Positions 1-9,100 of a DNA stretch of 64,000 nucleotides are shown piece by piece. Made by a program: the position numbers and the translations under genes. The DNA is taken from contig JAAYPR010000034.1 of NCBI GenBank assembly GCA_012519705.1, positions 1-64,000 on the forward strand. The letters are read 5' to 3'. Source of the stretch: Campylobacteraceae bacterium. GTDB lineage: Bacteria > Campylobacterota > Campylobacteria > Campylobacterales > Campylobacteraceae. Under the pieces are notes generated by a model. That model ran no database searches. It was given only the letters and a program-made list of their open reading frames with translations, and was not told the DNA's origin. Positions within the stretch are counted from its first letter, which is position 1, and every line of letters starts with the position of its first letter.

Positions 1-303
1 ACAGCGAATAAATTTGCGATGACACCAACTATCGTTGATGAACTCCCAACTCTTGATGAGAGACTAAATTTCAACGCTTACTATATAAAAGTCCCTGAAA
101 ATGAGTATTTTATGATAGGGGATAATAGAGACCACTCTGATGATAGCCGTTTTTGGGGAACTGTGGGGTATGAGTTTATAGTTGGAAAACCTTGGTTTAT
201 CTATTTTAGCTGGGACAAGGATAAAAAAGTTAGATGGGAGCGAATCGGTCGCTTTATAGACACAGTAGAAAACAATCCAAAATTTATTTATGAACAACCT
301 TAA
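1..303 (+). CDS. lepB: Signal peptidase I, C-terminal part (cut by window edge)
   Basis: The reading frame is open from base 1 to the TAA at 301-303, so only about 100 C-terminal residues are visible and the start lies outside the window. The conserved signal peptidase I box E, GDNRDHSDDSRFWG, is encoded at about 118-159. The catalytic Ser and Lys boxes would lie upstream and cannot be checked. The enzyme is an inner-membrane serine protease that releases exported proteins from their signal peptides. An ATG at 19 is internal to the frame and is not the gene start. rpiB follows 10 bases after the stop. The family call is firm; completeness is unknown. Confidence 0.93.
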   Translation, partial: TANKFAMTPTIVDELPTLDERLNFNAYYIKVPENEYFMIGDNRDHSDDSRFWGTVGYEFIVGKPWFIYFSWDKDKKVRWERIGRFIDTVENNPKFIYEQP

Positions 304-313
304 AAGGAAAAGT

Positions 314-787
314 ATGCAAGAAAATTGTAAAAATGACAAGAAATTTATAAAAGTTAAAAAAATTTTCATAGCTGGAGATCACTCTTCAGTTGAGATAAAA
401 GGGGCTTGTAAAGAGTTTTTAGAAACTCTTGGCTTTGAAGTTGTTGATTTAGGAACGAACTCAGAGACAAGCGTGGACTACCCTGACTTTGCTTACAAAC
501 TAGCAAAAGAGGTTAAAAAAGATAGCGAGTTTTACGGCGTTTTGATTTGCGGAACGGGTATCGGCATAAGTATAGCAGCAAACAGAGACAAAGATATCAT
601 TTGTGGGCTTTGCCATGATGAAAACACAGCAAAACTTACAAGAGAGCACAACAACGCAAATGTCCTTGCTTTTGGTGCTAGAGTTGTAAGCGTTGAGATG
701 GCAAAAAAGATGTGTGAAGCGTTTTTTAGCACCGAATTTGAAGGTGGTAGACACCAAAGAAGAGTTGATAAATTAAAAGGAGTTTGA
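314..787 (+). CDS. rpiB: Ribose-5-phosphate isomerase B
   Basis: Interconverts ribose 5-phosphate and ribulose 5-phosphate in the pentose phosphate pathway. The RpiB/LacAB fold is shown by GDHSS near residue 21, the catalytic Cys79 in the [14 protein letters not shown] stretch, [12 protein letters not shown], and the C-terminal [10 protein letters not shown]. The ATG at 314 is chosen because AAAAGGA lies just upstream. An in-frame ATG at 290 would overlap lepB and has no ribosome binding site. The protein is 157 aa, a little longer than the usual ~145, because of a short Lys-rich N-terminus. It is co-oriented with lepB and apt and very likely co-transcribed. Confidence 0.95.
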   Translation: MQENCKNDKKFIKVKKIFIAGDHSSVEIKGACKEFLETLGFEVVDLGTNSETSVDYPDFAYKLAKEVKKDSEFYGVLICGTGIGISIAANRDKDIICGLCHDENTAKLTREHNNANVLAFGARVVSVEMAKKMCEAFFSTEFEGGRHQRRVDKLKGV

Positions 788-789
788 AA

Positions 790-1341
790 ATGGTTGAACT
801 AACAAATGATGAGAAAAAATATTTACTAGATTCCATTAGATGCATAAAAGACTTCCCAAAACCAGGGGTTTTGTTTAGAGATATCACAACTCTTTTAAAC
901 AACAAAGAGGCATTTAACTTTTTGATGAACCACTTAGAAGAGCGTTATAAAAGCTATGATTTAGACTTTATAACAGGCATTGAAAGTCGTGGGTTTATCT
1001 TTGGAGCAGCTCTAAGTGCAAAGCTTGGAGTGCCGTTTGTGCCGATTAGAAAACCTGGAAAACTTCCACATATGACTATTTCACAAAAATATACTCTTGA
1101 GTATGGTATTGATGAAGTTGAAATTCACGTGGACGCGTTTTTACATAAAAAAGATGCAAAAGTTCTACTAGTAGATGACTTAATCGCAACTGGCGGAACG
1201 GCAAAAGCTTCGGTTGAGCTGATAAAAGAGCTTAAAGCAACTTGTGTTGAAGCTTGTTTTTTGATAGATTTAGTTAGTGAGTTTGACGGTAGTAAAGTCA
1301 TCTCTGAGATGACAAAAGTTTATTCTATTTTAGAGGTTTGA
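790..1341 (+). CDS. apt: Adenine phosphoribosyltransferase
   Basis: Salvages adenine to AMP using PRPP, in the cytoplasm. The type I phosphoribosyltransferase PRPP loop ([14 protein letters not shown], about residues 124-137) and the Apt-typical [14 protein letters not shown] and [10 protein letters not shown] segments are all present. The ATG at 790 is preferred over the in-frame TTG at 784 because AAAGGAG ends about 6 bases before 790 but would abut 784. The protein is 183 aa, normal for the family. It begins two bases after the rpiB stop codon, so the two are probably translated from one mRNA. Confidence 0.95.
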   Translation: MVELTNDEKKYLLDSIRCIKDFPKPGVLFRDITTLLNNKEAFNFLMNHLEERYKSYDLDFITGIESRGFIFGAALSAKLGVPFVPIRKPGKLPHMTISQKYTLEYGIDEVEIHVDAFLHKKDAKVLLVDDLIATGGTAKASVELIKELKATCVEACFLIDLVSEFDGSKVISEMTKVYSILEV

Positions 1342-1342
1342 T

Positions 1343-1936
1343 TTGGAAGAGCTCTTAAAAGGCTTAATGCTTGAGTATCACGAGTATGTTTATATCTTTC
1401 TTTTTATCTGGTGCTTGATAGAGGGAGAGCTTGGACTTGTTTTTGCTGGGATTATGGCTCATCAAGGGCTTATGAGCATACCTGTTGCTTCAGTTGTTGC
1501 AAGTTTTGGGGCGTTTTTAGGAGATCAGTTTTACTTCTCAGTTGGAAGATATAATAAAAAATTTATAACCAAAAAACTCAACTCTCAAAAAAGAAAATTT
1601 GCTATAGCTCATCTACTACTACAAAGATACGGCTGGCCGATTATCTTTTTTCAGCGTTTTATCTATGGCTTTAGAGCGATTATCCCTATGAGTATCGGTA
1701 TAACTAGATATGACGCTAGGAAATTTGCTATTATAAATATCATCAGTTGTCTTGCTTGGTCTTTGGTGGTTATTTACACAGCGTGGTATTTTGGAGAGGA
1801 AATTTGGGACTTTATAGCGTGGATTGAAAAGCGTTGGTATATCGCAATCCCCGTGATAGTTCTGTTTTTTGGGCTTATAATTTACGGCTTTAAAAGCCTT
1901 GAAAATAAATTTTTAAACAAGAAAGGAAAAGAATGA
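1343..1936 (+). CDS. DedA family inner-membrane protein
   Basis: A polytopic inner-membrane protein of the DedA/SNARE-associated family. Bacterial members have been linked to undecaprenyl-phosphate or phospholipid translocation and membrane homeostasis. Visible features are the early EGELGLVFAGIMAHQG segment, the GDQFYFSVGR motif, the FFQRFIYGFRAIIPMSIG arginine-containing motif typical of DedA proteins, and a C-terminal membrane segment followed by a Lys-rich tail. The start is TTG 1343 behind AGAGG; an ATG at 1367 with AAAAGG close by is a possible alternative. The stop overlaps the pepA start by 4 nt. The exact substrate cannot be read from the sequence. Confidence 0.88.
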   Translation: MEELLKGLMLEYHEYVYIFLFIWCLIEGELGLVFAGIMAHQGLMSIPVASVVASFGAFLGDQFYFSVGRYNKKFITKKLNSQKRKFAIAHLLLQRYGWPIIFFQRFIYGFRAIIPMSIGITRYDARKFAIINIISCLAWSLVVIYTAWYFGEEIWDFIAWIEKRWYIAIPVIVLFFGLIIYGFKSLENKFLNKKGKE

Positions 1937-3408
1937 AATTAGAGTCTATAGAAAAAAACATAACTGAAATTTCAGCTGATTTTGAAGCGATTTTAGTTGT
2001 TGACAAAAACTTAAATCACAAATTTATAAAAGATAGTGAGAAATTTGAACTACTTAACTACAAAGGCGACACTGTTTTGGTGCTACCTGAGAGCAAAAGA
2101 GTTTATATCCCTATAAAAGAGCTTGAGTATGATAAGCTAAGAGTTGCTATGAGTGGGATTTACAACTCACTTAAAAACTATAATATCCAAAGTGTAAAAC
2201 TTGCTACTTATTTGGCAGGTTGCACCAAAAAAACTTTCCAAGCTATCGCTGAAGGTTTTATCTTAGGCTCTTATGAGTTTGATAAATACAAAAGCGAGAA
2301 AAAAGAGTATAAACTAAAAGAAATTTATATCTCAAATGATGAGTTTAACGCTAAAGAAGTGGACGCTAAAAAAGCAAACCTAGGACTTAAAAACGGCGAT
2401 ATCATCGCAAGAGCAACGAACTATGTTAAAAGAGGTGTAAATGAAATTCCTGAAATTTACACCCCAGTTAAAATGGCAGAAGAAGCTGAAATTTTAGCTA
2501 GTAGATATGAAAGAGTTGAGTGTAAAGTCCATGATGCAAATTTCTTAAAAAAAGAGAAAATGAATGCCTTTCTAGCGGTAAATAGAGCTAGTGTTCATGA
2601 GCCAAGACTTATACACTTAAAATACACACCAAAGGTAGAGAGCAAAAAAAGAGTTATTTTTGTTGGTAAGGGCTTAACTTATGATAGCGGCGGACTAAGC
2701 TTAAAACCAAGTGATTATATGCTTACGATGAAGTCTGATAAAAGCGGTGCTTTGGCTGTTATGGGTATCATAAAAGGTGCGGCTGAGCTTGAGCTTCCTT
2801 TTGAAATTCACGCCATCATCGGAGCAACTGAAAATATGATAGGCGGAAATGCTTACAAGCCTGATGATGTGCTAACTACAAGAAGTGGTGTAACAGTAGA
2901 AGTTAGAAACACAGATGCTGAAGGTAGGCTTGTGCTTGCAGACTGCTTAAGCTATGCACAAGATTTTGAGCCCGACCTACTAATAGACATGGCAACTCTA
3001 ACTGGTGCTTGCGTAGTGGGACTTGGTGAGTACACCATAGGACTTTTAGGAAACAACGAAGAGCTAAAAAGCAAATATAAAGCTGATACAAAAGATAGTG
3101 GCGAGCTAATGACTATCTTAGAGTTTAATGACTACTTAAGAGAACTAGTAAAAAGCCAAATCGCCGACATCAGTAACACCGCAACTAGCAGATATGGTGG
3201 TACTACAACGGCAGGAATTTTCCTAGATAAATTTATAAAAGATGAGTATAAAGATAAGTGGATGCACTTAGATATCGCAGGTCCAGCTTATGTAGAGAAA
3301 GCGTGGGGATACAACGCCTTTGGTGCAACTGGAGCTGGGGTTAGAGCGAATTTATACTTTTTGCAAAATTTAGAAAAAGAACTTAGTAAATGTGAGGAAA
3401 GTAAATGA
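1933..3408 (+). CDS. pepA: Leucyl (cytosol) aminopeptidase, M17 family
   Basis: A cytoplasmic di-metal exopeptidase that removes N-terminal residues, notably Leu. The M17 signature NTDAEGRL sits at 326-333. The metal and active-site Lys/Asp segment VGKGLTYDSGGLSLKP has K246 and D251. The protein is 491 aa with the expected two-domain layout: a variable N-terminal domain to about 170, then the catalytic domain. Its start overlaps the dedA stop (ATGA) and its own stop overlaps the ychF start (ATGA), so the three genes look translationally coupled. This matches the C. jejuni dedA-pepA-ychF order as I remember it. Confidence 0.96.
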   Translation: MKLESIEKNITEISADFEAILVVDKNLNHKFIKDSEKFELLNYKGDTVLVLPESKRVYIPIKELEYDKLRVAMSGIYNSLKNYNIQSVKLATYLAGCTKKTFQAIAEGFILGSYEFDKYKSEKKEYKLKEIYISNDEFNAKEVDAKKANLGLKNGDIIARATNYVKRGVNEIPEIYTPVKMAEEAEILASRYERVECKVHDANFLKKEKMNAFLAVNRASVHEPRLIHLKYTPKVESKKRVIFVGKGLTYDSGGLSLKPSDYMLTMKSDKSGALAVMGIIKGAAELELPFEIHAIIGATENMIGGNAYKPDDVLTTRSGVTVEVRNTDAEGRLVLADCLSYAQDFEPDLLIDMATLTGACVVGLGEYTIGLLGNNEELKSKYKADTKDSGELMTILEFNDYLRELVKSQIADISNTATSRYGGTTTAGIFLDKFIKDEYKDKWMHLDIAGPAYVEKAWGYNAFGATGAGVRANLYFLQNLEKELSKCEESK

Positions 3409-4502
3409 GAGTTGGCATAGTAGGACTTCCAAACGTTGGTAAATCAACGACTTTTAACGCCCTAACCAAGGCACAAAACGCTGAAGCTCAAAACTACCCA
3501 TTTTGCACCATCGAGCCAAATAAAGCTATCGTTCCAGTACCTGATAAAAGACTAAACGAACTAGCTAAAATCGTAAATCCTAACAAAATCCAATACTCAA
3601 CGATTGAGTTTATAGATATCGCCGGACTTGTAAAAGGTGCAAGCAAAGGCGAGGGACTGGGAAATAAGTTTTTAGCAAACATAAGAGAAACAGAGCTAAT
3701 CTTACATATAGTAAGATGCTTTGATGATGAAAACATCACTCACGTTGAGGGTGGAATCGACCCGATAAGAGATATAGAAATCATCGAGATGGAGCTAGCT
3801 TTAGCCGATATCGAGCAGATAAATAAAAAAGTTGAGCGTCTAGCAAGAGAGATAAAGGCTAACAAAAAAGGCGCAAAAGAGATGCTAGAGATCGCAAATG
3901 AACTCTTAGAGCACCTAAACGAAGGCAAAAATGCAAGAAGTTTTGATAAATTTGACGATGAAGCGTTTATAGAGCTAAACAAAGAACTAAGACTTCTATC
4001 AGCAAAAGATGTGATTTACGGTGCAAACGTCGATGAAGACGGCATCGCTGAAGATAACGACTACGTCAAAGCTTTAAGAAAGTACGCCAAAGAAAACGGC
4101 TCAGAAGTTATAAAACTCTGCTCTAAAATAGAAGAAGAGCTAATCGGACTTGACGACGAAGAAGCTAAAGAAATGTTAGAAAGCCTTGGAGCAAGTGAAA
4201 GCGGGCTTGATAAAATCATAAGAACTGCTTTTGCTAAGTTAAATTTAATAAGCTACTTTACAGCTGGTGTTGTGGAAGTTAGAGCGTGGACTATCACAAA
4301 AGGGTGGAAAGCACCAAAAGCAGCGAGCGTTATACACAACGACTTTGAAAAAGGCTTCATCAGAGCTGAAGTTATAAGCTATGATGATTATATAGAGTGC
4401 GGCGGCGAAACAGCGGCGAAAGAAGCTGGAAAAATGAGACTTGAAGGAAAAGAGTACATCGTCCAAGACGGCGATGTAATGCACTTTAGGTTTAATGTAT
4501 GA
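3405..4502 (+). CDS. ychF: Redox-regulated ATPase/GTPase YchF (Obg family)
   Basis: An Obg-type P-loop NTPase. The family usually prefers ATP and associates with ribosomes and stress responses. Walker A GLPNVGKST is at residues 7-15, the G3 region is FIDIAGLVKGASKGEGLG, and a C-terminal TGS-like domain ends in GKEYIVQDGDVMHFRFNV. The length, 365 aa, is standard. It is the last gene of the lepB-ychF run; a strong hairpin terminator begins three bases after the stop codon. Function beyond NTPase activity is not well defined in the family. Confidence 0.96.
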   Translation: MRVGIVGLPNVGKSTTFNALTKAQNAEAQNYPFCTIEPNKAIVPVPDKRLNELAKIVNPNKIQYSTIEFIDIAGLVKGASKGEGLGNKFLANIRETELILHIVRCFDDENITHVEGGIDPIRDIEIIEMELALADIEQINKKVERLAREIKANKKGAKEMLEIANELLEHLNEGKNARSFDKFDDEAFIELNKELRLLSAKDVIYGANVDEDGIAEDNDYVKALRKYAKENGSEVIKLCSKIEEELIGLDDEEAKEMLESLGASESGLDKIIRTAFAKLNLISYFTAGVVEVRAWTITKGWKAPKAASVIHNDFEKGFIRAEVISYDDYIECGGETAAKEAGKMRLEGKEYIVQDGDVMHFRFNV

Positions 4503-4504
4503 TA

Positions 4505-4535
4505 GAATAAAAAGAGCTTTTGGCTCTTTTTATTC
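4505..4535. terminator. Bidirectional rho-independent terminator between ychF and the AraC gene
   Basis: A perfect 13-bp stem (GAATAAAAAGAGC / GCTCTTTTTATTC) closes a 5-base loop. The A-rich left arm and T-rich right arm give a U-run for transcripts from either side. It lies between two converging genes, 3 bases after ychF. Confidence 0.9.
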
Positions 4536-4593
4536 TTACCATTATGAAATTTGAAAAGTAAATTTTTAAAAAATAATAGTGTTTTATTCTCAC

Positions 4594-5502
4594 TTATTTT
4601 TTCCTAATCCAGCTAGGAAATACCCCAAATCTCTCCTTAAATATCTTGCTAAAATGTGACATACTAGCATATCCTACTAAATTTGCAGCCTCTTTTATAC
4701 TTATATCATTCATTTCTAATAAAACTTTAGATTTTTCTAATCTTTTTTCTTGAAGCAAACCATAAATTGTATTTCCAAAATACTCTTTAAACTCCTTTTT
4801 TAGTTTATATTCATTTGTAGCACACATTTTAGCAAGTTGTTTGATAGATGGTGGGTTTTGCATATTTGTGGTTATTATATCTTTTGCTTTGTTTAAAGTT
4901 TTTATTTCATCGTTACTTAAAGAAGTTACTTCTAGGCTATTATCATCACATATATAGTAAATTAACTCAAGTATTTTTGCCTCTAAAAAGAGCCCTTGAA
5001 ACTCTGAGTTTAGTAAATTTACTCTAGATAATTCGTGAAAAATTTGTCTCTGTTTAAGCGTGATATTAGTTGTTCCAAACTCGAATTTAGTGATAAGTTT
5101 AGATATATTTAGCCTGTCTGCCAAATTTTTATCTATTACAATAGTTTGAGTATTATACTCTGCTCCACTTTTATAATAGCGTGATATATCATATCTTGGA
5201 GCAGAACTTATACACATCTGACCTTCGTTTAAAATAAAAGTCTTATCCTTGCTTTTTATAACATTTGGACTTCCTTTGTGATTAAAAAATATAGAGTAAT
5301 AATCCCGCTCTCCCCTAGCCACTTTAAGCTTAAGCTCATTATTACACTTAGTTGTGTGAGCACAATACGAAAGCCCATTTCCAGAGTTAAAGAAGTTAAC
5401 CTCATATGAAATATAGTTGTTTTTAAAACCGATATTCCCGTGATTATTGCTATTTATATGACTTCTAGTTGCTACAAAATCTTTAAATAAGTCATTTTTC
5501 AT
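4594..5502 (-). CDS. AraC family transcriptional regulator, probable siderophore-responsive (PchR/YbtA type)
   Basis: 302 aa. The C-terminal ~100 residues carry the two AraC helix-turn-helix units: SIKQLAKMCATNEYKLKKEF, then SIKEAANLVGYASMSHFSKI followed by the conserved FKERFGVFPS. The N-terminal two thirds have no clear motif and would be the effector domain. The gene is divergent from a yersiniabactin-receptor-like TonB receptor, the layout in which PchR and YbtA respond to an iron-siderophore and switch on uptake. By family analogy it probably activates 5617-8971 and represses itself. The DNA-binding class is certain; the siderophore role is inferred from context. The start is ATG 5502 with AAGGG and AGG just upstream. 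Confidence 0.85.
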   Translation of the reverse strand: MKNDLFKDFVATRSHINSNNHGNIGFKNNYISYEVNFFNSGNGLSYCAHTTKCNNELKLKVARGERDYYSIFFNHKGSPNVIKSKDKTFILNEGQMCISSAPRYDISRYYKSGAEYNTQTIVIDKNLADRLNISKLITKFEFGTTNITLKQRQIFHELSRVNLLNSEFQGLFLEAKILELIYYICDDNSLEVTSLSNDEIKTLNKAKDIITTNMQNPPSIKQLAKMCATNEYKLKKEFKEYFGNTIYGLLQEKRLEKSKVLLEMNDISIKEAANLVGYASMSHFSKIFKERFGVFPSWIRKK

Positions 5503-5552
5503 CCTATTTATCCCTTTAGAGCTAAATTTAATCCATCTAGCATTATATTTAT

Positions 5553-5584
5553 ATTGATATCAATTATTGATTATAATATAATCA
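5553..5584. promoter_or_regulatory. Double palindromic operator over the TonB-receptor promoter (Fur-box-like)
   Basis: Two palindromes lie side by side in the 114-bp divergent gap. One is the perfect 12-mer ATTGATATCAAT (5553-5564). The other is TGATTATA-A-TATAATCA (5568-5584), an 8-1-8 inverted repeat with the spacing of a Fur box. The second contains TATAAT (5572-5577), a good -10 element for the receptor gene starting at 5617, so a protein bound there would block RNA polymerase. Fur or the divergent AraC protein are the candidates; the sequence alone does not choose between them. Confidence 0.65.
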
Positions 5585-5616
5585 GGATTAAAAATTTATA
5601 AATGCAAGGATAAGAG

Positions 5617-7743
5617 ATGAGATATTTACCACTTAGTATGATATTAACTTCCTACATACTGGCTAATCACATAACCTTAGATGATATCACGGTTACAGCA
5701 AGTAAGATGGAAGAAGATATTAAAAATGTTCCTCAAAGTATCACCGTTCTTGATGATATTTATATCGAAGAGAGGCGAATTCACCGTGTTAGTCAAGCCG
5801 TTAGAGATGTGCCAAATATGCACGCCATTAACTCTATCGCTAAAACTATGGTAAATTTTAGAGGTATAAATATGTCAAAATTTACCGATATCAATACCGT
5901 AACTCTCTATATAGATGGAGTTCCACAAAGCGACATACAAGCAAACTACAACGCTTTTTTAGGCGATGTAGAAAGGATAGAGATACTTAGAGGTCCACAA
6001 TCATCACTATATGGGATGGATAGCATCGGCGGAGTTATAAATGTCAAAACCAAAGCCCCAAGCAATGAGTGGCACGGTCAAGTAGGACAAGAGCTTGGCA
6101 ATAACCGCTACTCTCAAACTAGCTTAAGTGCCAGAGGTGCTTTAATAGACGATAAGTTGTTTTTAAACTTAAGCGGAGTTTACGATAGGGATGATGGTTG
6201 GATAACAAATCATTATAATGGACAAAATGATAAAAAAGCAAATTTTGGAAAACATTATAGATTTAACACTATCTTAACAGCCAAGCCGACCGATAAATTT
6301 ACAGCAAGTCTTTCATTTAGTGCTGATAAGTCAAAAGATGGATTTTTCAAAGGCGGGGTTGGAAGGCTAAAAGAGATGAGTCCTAAAAAGGCTAAACACG
6401 CTAACTATGATGTTCCGTCTCAAGCCAAAGTTGAAACTAAATCAAGTGCTTTAAATTTAGAGTATGAGTTTGACGCTATGAAATTAACCTCACTTACTAC
6501 ATATAAACGCTCATCCATCCAAAATATCCATGACTTAGACTTTTTAAGTGGAAACAAAGTCTCTATCAATCACCCAGTTCTTGGAAAAAGACTAATGTTT
6601 GCAGACGGTGAAACTAGAGAAAGAGACTTTAATCTTCAAACTTGGACGCAAGAAGTTAGACTAAATAGTATAAATAACAAAGACTCTATGTTTGACTGGG
6701 TAGCTGGATTATACTACGATAACACAAAACAGGATAGAAGAAAATTTGGCGGTGTTAGGGCGATGCCAAATCAAAAAATAGCACCATTTCCTAGTAAATT
6801 TGACTATTTTTACTTAAACGAGCCATCTATTGGCAAAACTAATACCATAGCAGCCTTTGGTCAGTTAAACATCACCCCTATGGATAATCTTACATTTAAC
6901 ATAGGTGGTAGGCTTCAAAGATATGAAGCAAAAACCGACTATAAAAACCGTCTACCAGATAGAGAAGATAGCTGGAACAAATTCCTGCCTAAACTTGGAG
7001 TTATTTACAATATAAATGATGATTTAAGCGTATTTGCTAACTACTCCATGGGATATTTAGCTGGAGGTCATAACTACTTTGCCAAAGCAGGAGATAAAAT
7101 AGTTACTTTTGAACCACAAACCAGCGATAACTACGAAATAGGACTTCGCTATATCGGAAGTGATTTAAAAGCTAGTGTAACAGCTTTTTATATGGATATA
7201 GATGACATTCATACTTTTGATAATATCCAAGTGATTGGCTCTCAAGATATCAGAGTTGTAAGCAATGCTGGTAAAGCTAGATCTTATGGATTAGAAGTTG
7301 AGGCTAGCTATGCACTAACCAACAATCTCTATCTAAACGGTTCTTTTGGCTATGTAAATGCAGAATATAGACAAGATAATAAAGCTGAAAATGTAAAAAA
7401 AGGTAACAAAATATCATATACACCTAACTGGAACGCAAGCCTAGGTTTAAGCTATGCTCATCCAACAGGACTTTATGGTAGAGTTGATTTAAACGCATTG
7501 GGCGATATCTACTGGGATAACTCAAATGACGATGAGAAAAAAACAAGCTCATATTTAACGGCTGATGTTAGACTTGGCTATATGTTTGATAACGGACTAG
7601 ATATTTATGGCTTTGTTACAAATATAACTGATAAAGATGCTCCAACTCTGTATATGCCCTATGCAGATGTGATAGGTGACTACTCTCTTGTAGAGTATGG
7701 AAATACTAGAAGATTTGGTGTAGGATTTTCTTACACTTTTTAA
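5617..7743 (+). CDS. TonB-dependent outer-membrane siderophore receptor, FyuA-like
   Basis: 708 aa. There is a signal peptide of about 16 residues, then a TonB box (DDITVTAS, about residues 22-29), then a plug domain with RGPQSSLYGMDSIGGVINV, typical of TonB receptors. The long beta-rich barrel ends in GFSYTF with the terminal Phe expected of outer-membrane proteins. Overall layout and C-terminal motifs (NYEIGLRY, SNAGKARSYGLEVEASY) resemble the yersiniabactin/pesticin receptor FyuA group, so a ferric catecholate or phenolate siderophore is the likely ligand. No siderophore biosynthesis gene lies nearby, suggesting use of foreign siderophores. The start is ATG 5617 behind AAGGA. Expression is probably iron-controlled through the palindromes just upstream. 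Confidence 0.88.
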   Translation: MRYLPLSMILTSYILANHITLDDITVTASKMEEDIKNVPQSITVLDDIYIEERRIHRVSQAVRDVPNMHAINSIAKTMVNFRGINMSKFTDINTVTLYIDGVPQSDIQANYNAFLGDVERIEILRGPQSSLYGMDSIGGVINVKTKAPSNEWHGQVGQELGNNRYSQTSLSARGALIDDKLFLNLSGVYDRDDGWITNHYNGQNDKKANFGKHYRFNTILTAKPTDKFTASLSFSADKSKDGFFKGGVGRLKEMSPKKAKHANYDVPSQAKVETKSSALNLEYEFDAMKLTSLTTYKRSSIQNIHDLDFLSGNKVSINHPVLGKRLMFADGETRERDFNLQTWTQEVRLNSINNKDSMFDWVAGLYYDNTKQDRRKFGGVRAMPNQKIAPFPSKFDYFYLNEPSIGKTNTIAAFGQLNITPMDNLTFNIGGRLQRYEAKTDYKNRLPDREDSWNKFLPKLGVIYNINDDLSVFANYSMGYLAGGHNYFAKAGDKIVTFEPQTSDNYEIGLRYIGSDLKASVTAFYMDIDDIHTFDNIQVIGSQDIRVVSNAGKARSYGLEVEASYALTNNLYLNGSFGYVNAEYRQDNKAENVKKGNKISYTPNWNASLGLSYAHPTGLYGRVDLNALGDIYWDNSNDDEKKTSSYLTADVRLGYMFDNGLDIYGFVTNITDKDAPTLYMPYADVIGDYSLVEYGNTRRFGVGFSYTF

Positions 7744-7792
7744 AAAGATATAGATACACGGCTTTGATATATAATAAATTTAGGAGTAAACT

Positions 7793-8971
7793 TTGAAACT
7801 TTTTAAGAAAAATAAATTCTGGTTTAACCTGCATCTGATTTTAACACTTATTTTTCTAATCCCACTTATGATTATCGCATTAAGTGGGGCAATAATCTCT
7901 TATCACGATGAGATAATAGATGCTATAAATGGCGATATTACGCATATTAGTAAAATAAATCGGGACGCAAAAAGGATAGAAACGGATAAAATTTTATCTA
8001 AAATAAGTCAAGATTTACCAAATTTTAAACTTGCTAGTTATCAAATTTCTAGCGATGAAAATAAAGCATTTATGGTGGCTGGAGCCGTGCAAGATGATGG
8101 GAAAATGCAGATGAAGTCATTTTTTATAAATCCATACACAGGAGAAATCATCGGTGAAAACAGAGCAAATGGTTTTATATCAATAGTTTTAAATTTACAC
8201 TCAAATTTAGGATTTGCATTTTTTGGTAAAAATGGTGCATTCATCGGTAAGCAAATTGTAGCTTTTAGCACGGTAGCGTTGATTTTACTACTAATTTCTG
8301 GAGTAGTTTTATACTATCCAAAAATAAAAAGAAGATTTTTTTCATCACTTAAGATTAATTTTAAAAAACATGGATATGCTTTTTTATACTCACTTCATAG
8401 TGTTGTTGGGATGTGGGCATTTCTGTTTTTATTTATTATTAGTTCTACAGGGCTTTATTTTTCATATGATTTTATTATGAGTGGAGTAAACAAAGCATTT
8501 GGAGAGAAAGAAATTTTTAGAAAAAACTTGTTTGATGTTCGTCCGATTTTATTAAATGAACAAAATATAGCTAAGCTTAGCTCTGCTGTAGAAATTTTTA
8601 GAAAAGATAGAAATCACAACTATGAATTTGGAGCATTTACACCAACCACTAAAGGTTTTGTTGTTTTTTACATAGATAAAAATAGCGATGAAACTAAAGC
8701 AAATTTAATGACAATAGATGTAGAAAACAAAGAAATTACCGCAAATATCCGTGCAGAAAATGGAGTATTTGCAAATTTTAAAACTAAAAATAAGGTTAAC
8801 GATAAAGAGCAATCTTATGCGTTTTTAATCACAGGCTTTATGCTAAATTTACACTCTGGCTATATTTTCGGTGAGATTGGCAAATTTCTGTTTTTCATCT
8901 CATCACTTTCGGTGCTTTTGTTTACAATAACTGGACTTATGATGAGCATTAAAAGAGTTTTTCGTAAGTGA
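7793..8971 (+). CDS. PepSY-associated transmembrane protein (possible ferri-siderophore reductase)
   Basis: 392 aa with an N-terminal membrane anchor (FWFNLHLILTLIFLIPLMIIAL is cut by only a few polar residues), a PepSY-type periplasmic segment, central membrane helices near residues 155-175 and 200-225, and a last helix near 360-385. Conserved His residues sit in helix contexts (NLHLIL, LHSNLGF, LHSVVGMW, NLHSGY), as in PepSY_TM/PiuB proteins that may bind heme and reduce iron in siderophores. The start is TTG 7793 behind AGGAG. It lies 49 bases after the receptor gene and is presumably co-transcribed with it. The family is well supported; reductase activity is inferred. Confidence 0.83.
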   Translation: MKLFKKNKFWFNLHLILTLIFLIPLMIIALSGAIISYHDEIIDAINGDITHISKINRDAKRIETDKILSKISQDLPNFKLASYQISSDENKAFMVAGAVQDDGKMQMKSFFINPYTGEIIGENRANGFISIVLNLHSNLGFAFFGKNGAFIGKQIVAFSTVALILLLISGVVLYYPKIKRRFFSSLKINFKKHGYAFLYSLHSVVGMWAFLFLFIISSTGLYFSYDFIMSGVNKAFGEKEIFRKNLFDVRPILLNEQNIAKLSSAVEIFRKDRNHNYEFGAFTPTTKGFVVFYIDKNSDETKANLMTIDVENKEITANIRAENGVFANFKTKNKVNDKEQSYAFLITGFMLNLHSGYIFGEIGKFLFFISSLSVLLFTITGLMMSIKRVFRK

Positions 8972-9100
8972 TTCCTATAATTTAGATATCAAATTTAAGG
9001 TCTAGATTACTTTAGCCTAAAAGTTTCATAATGATGAATGAAAAATTGTTTTCACTTCTTATGTTAACGCGTAAAAAGTAAACTTACTTTAATAAAATTT

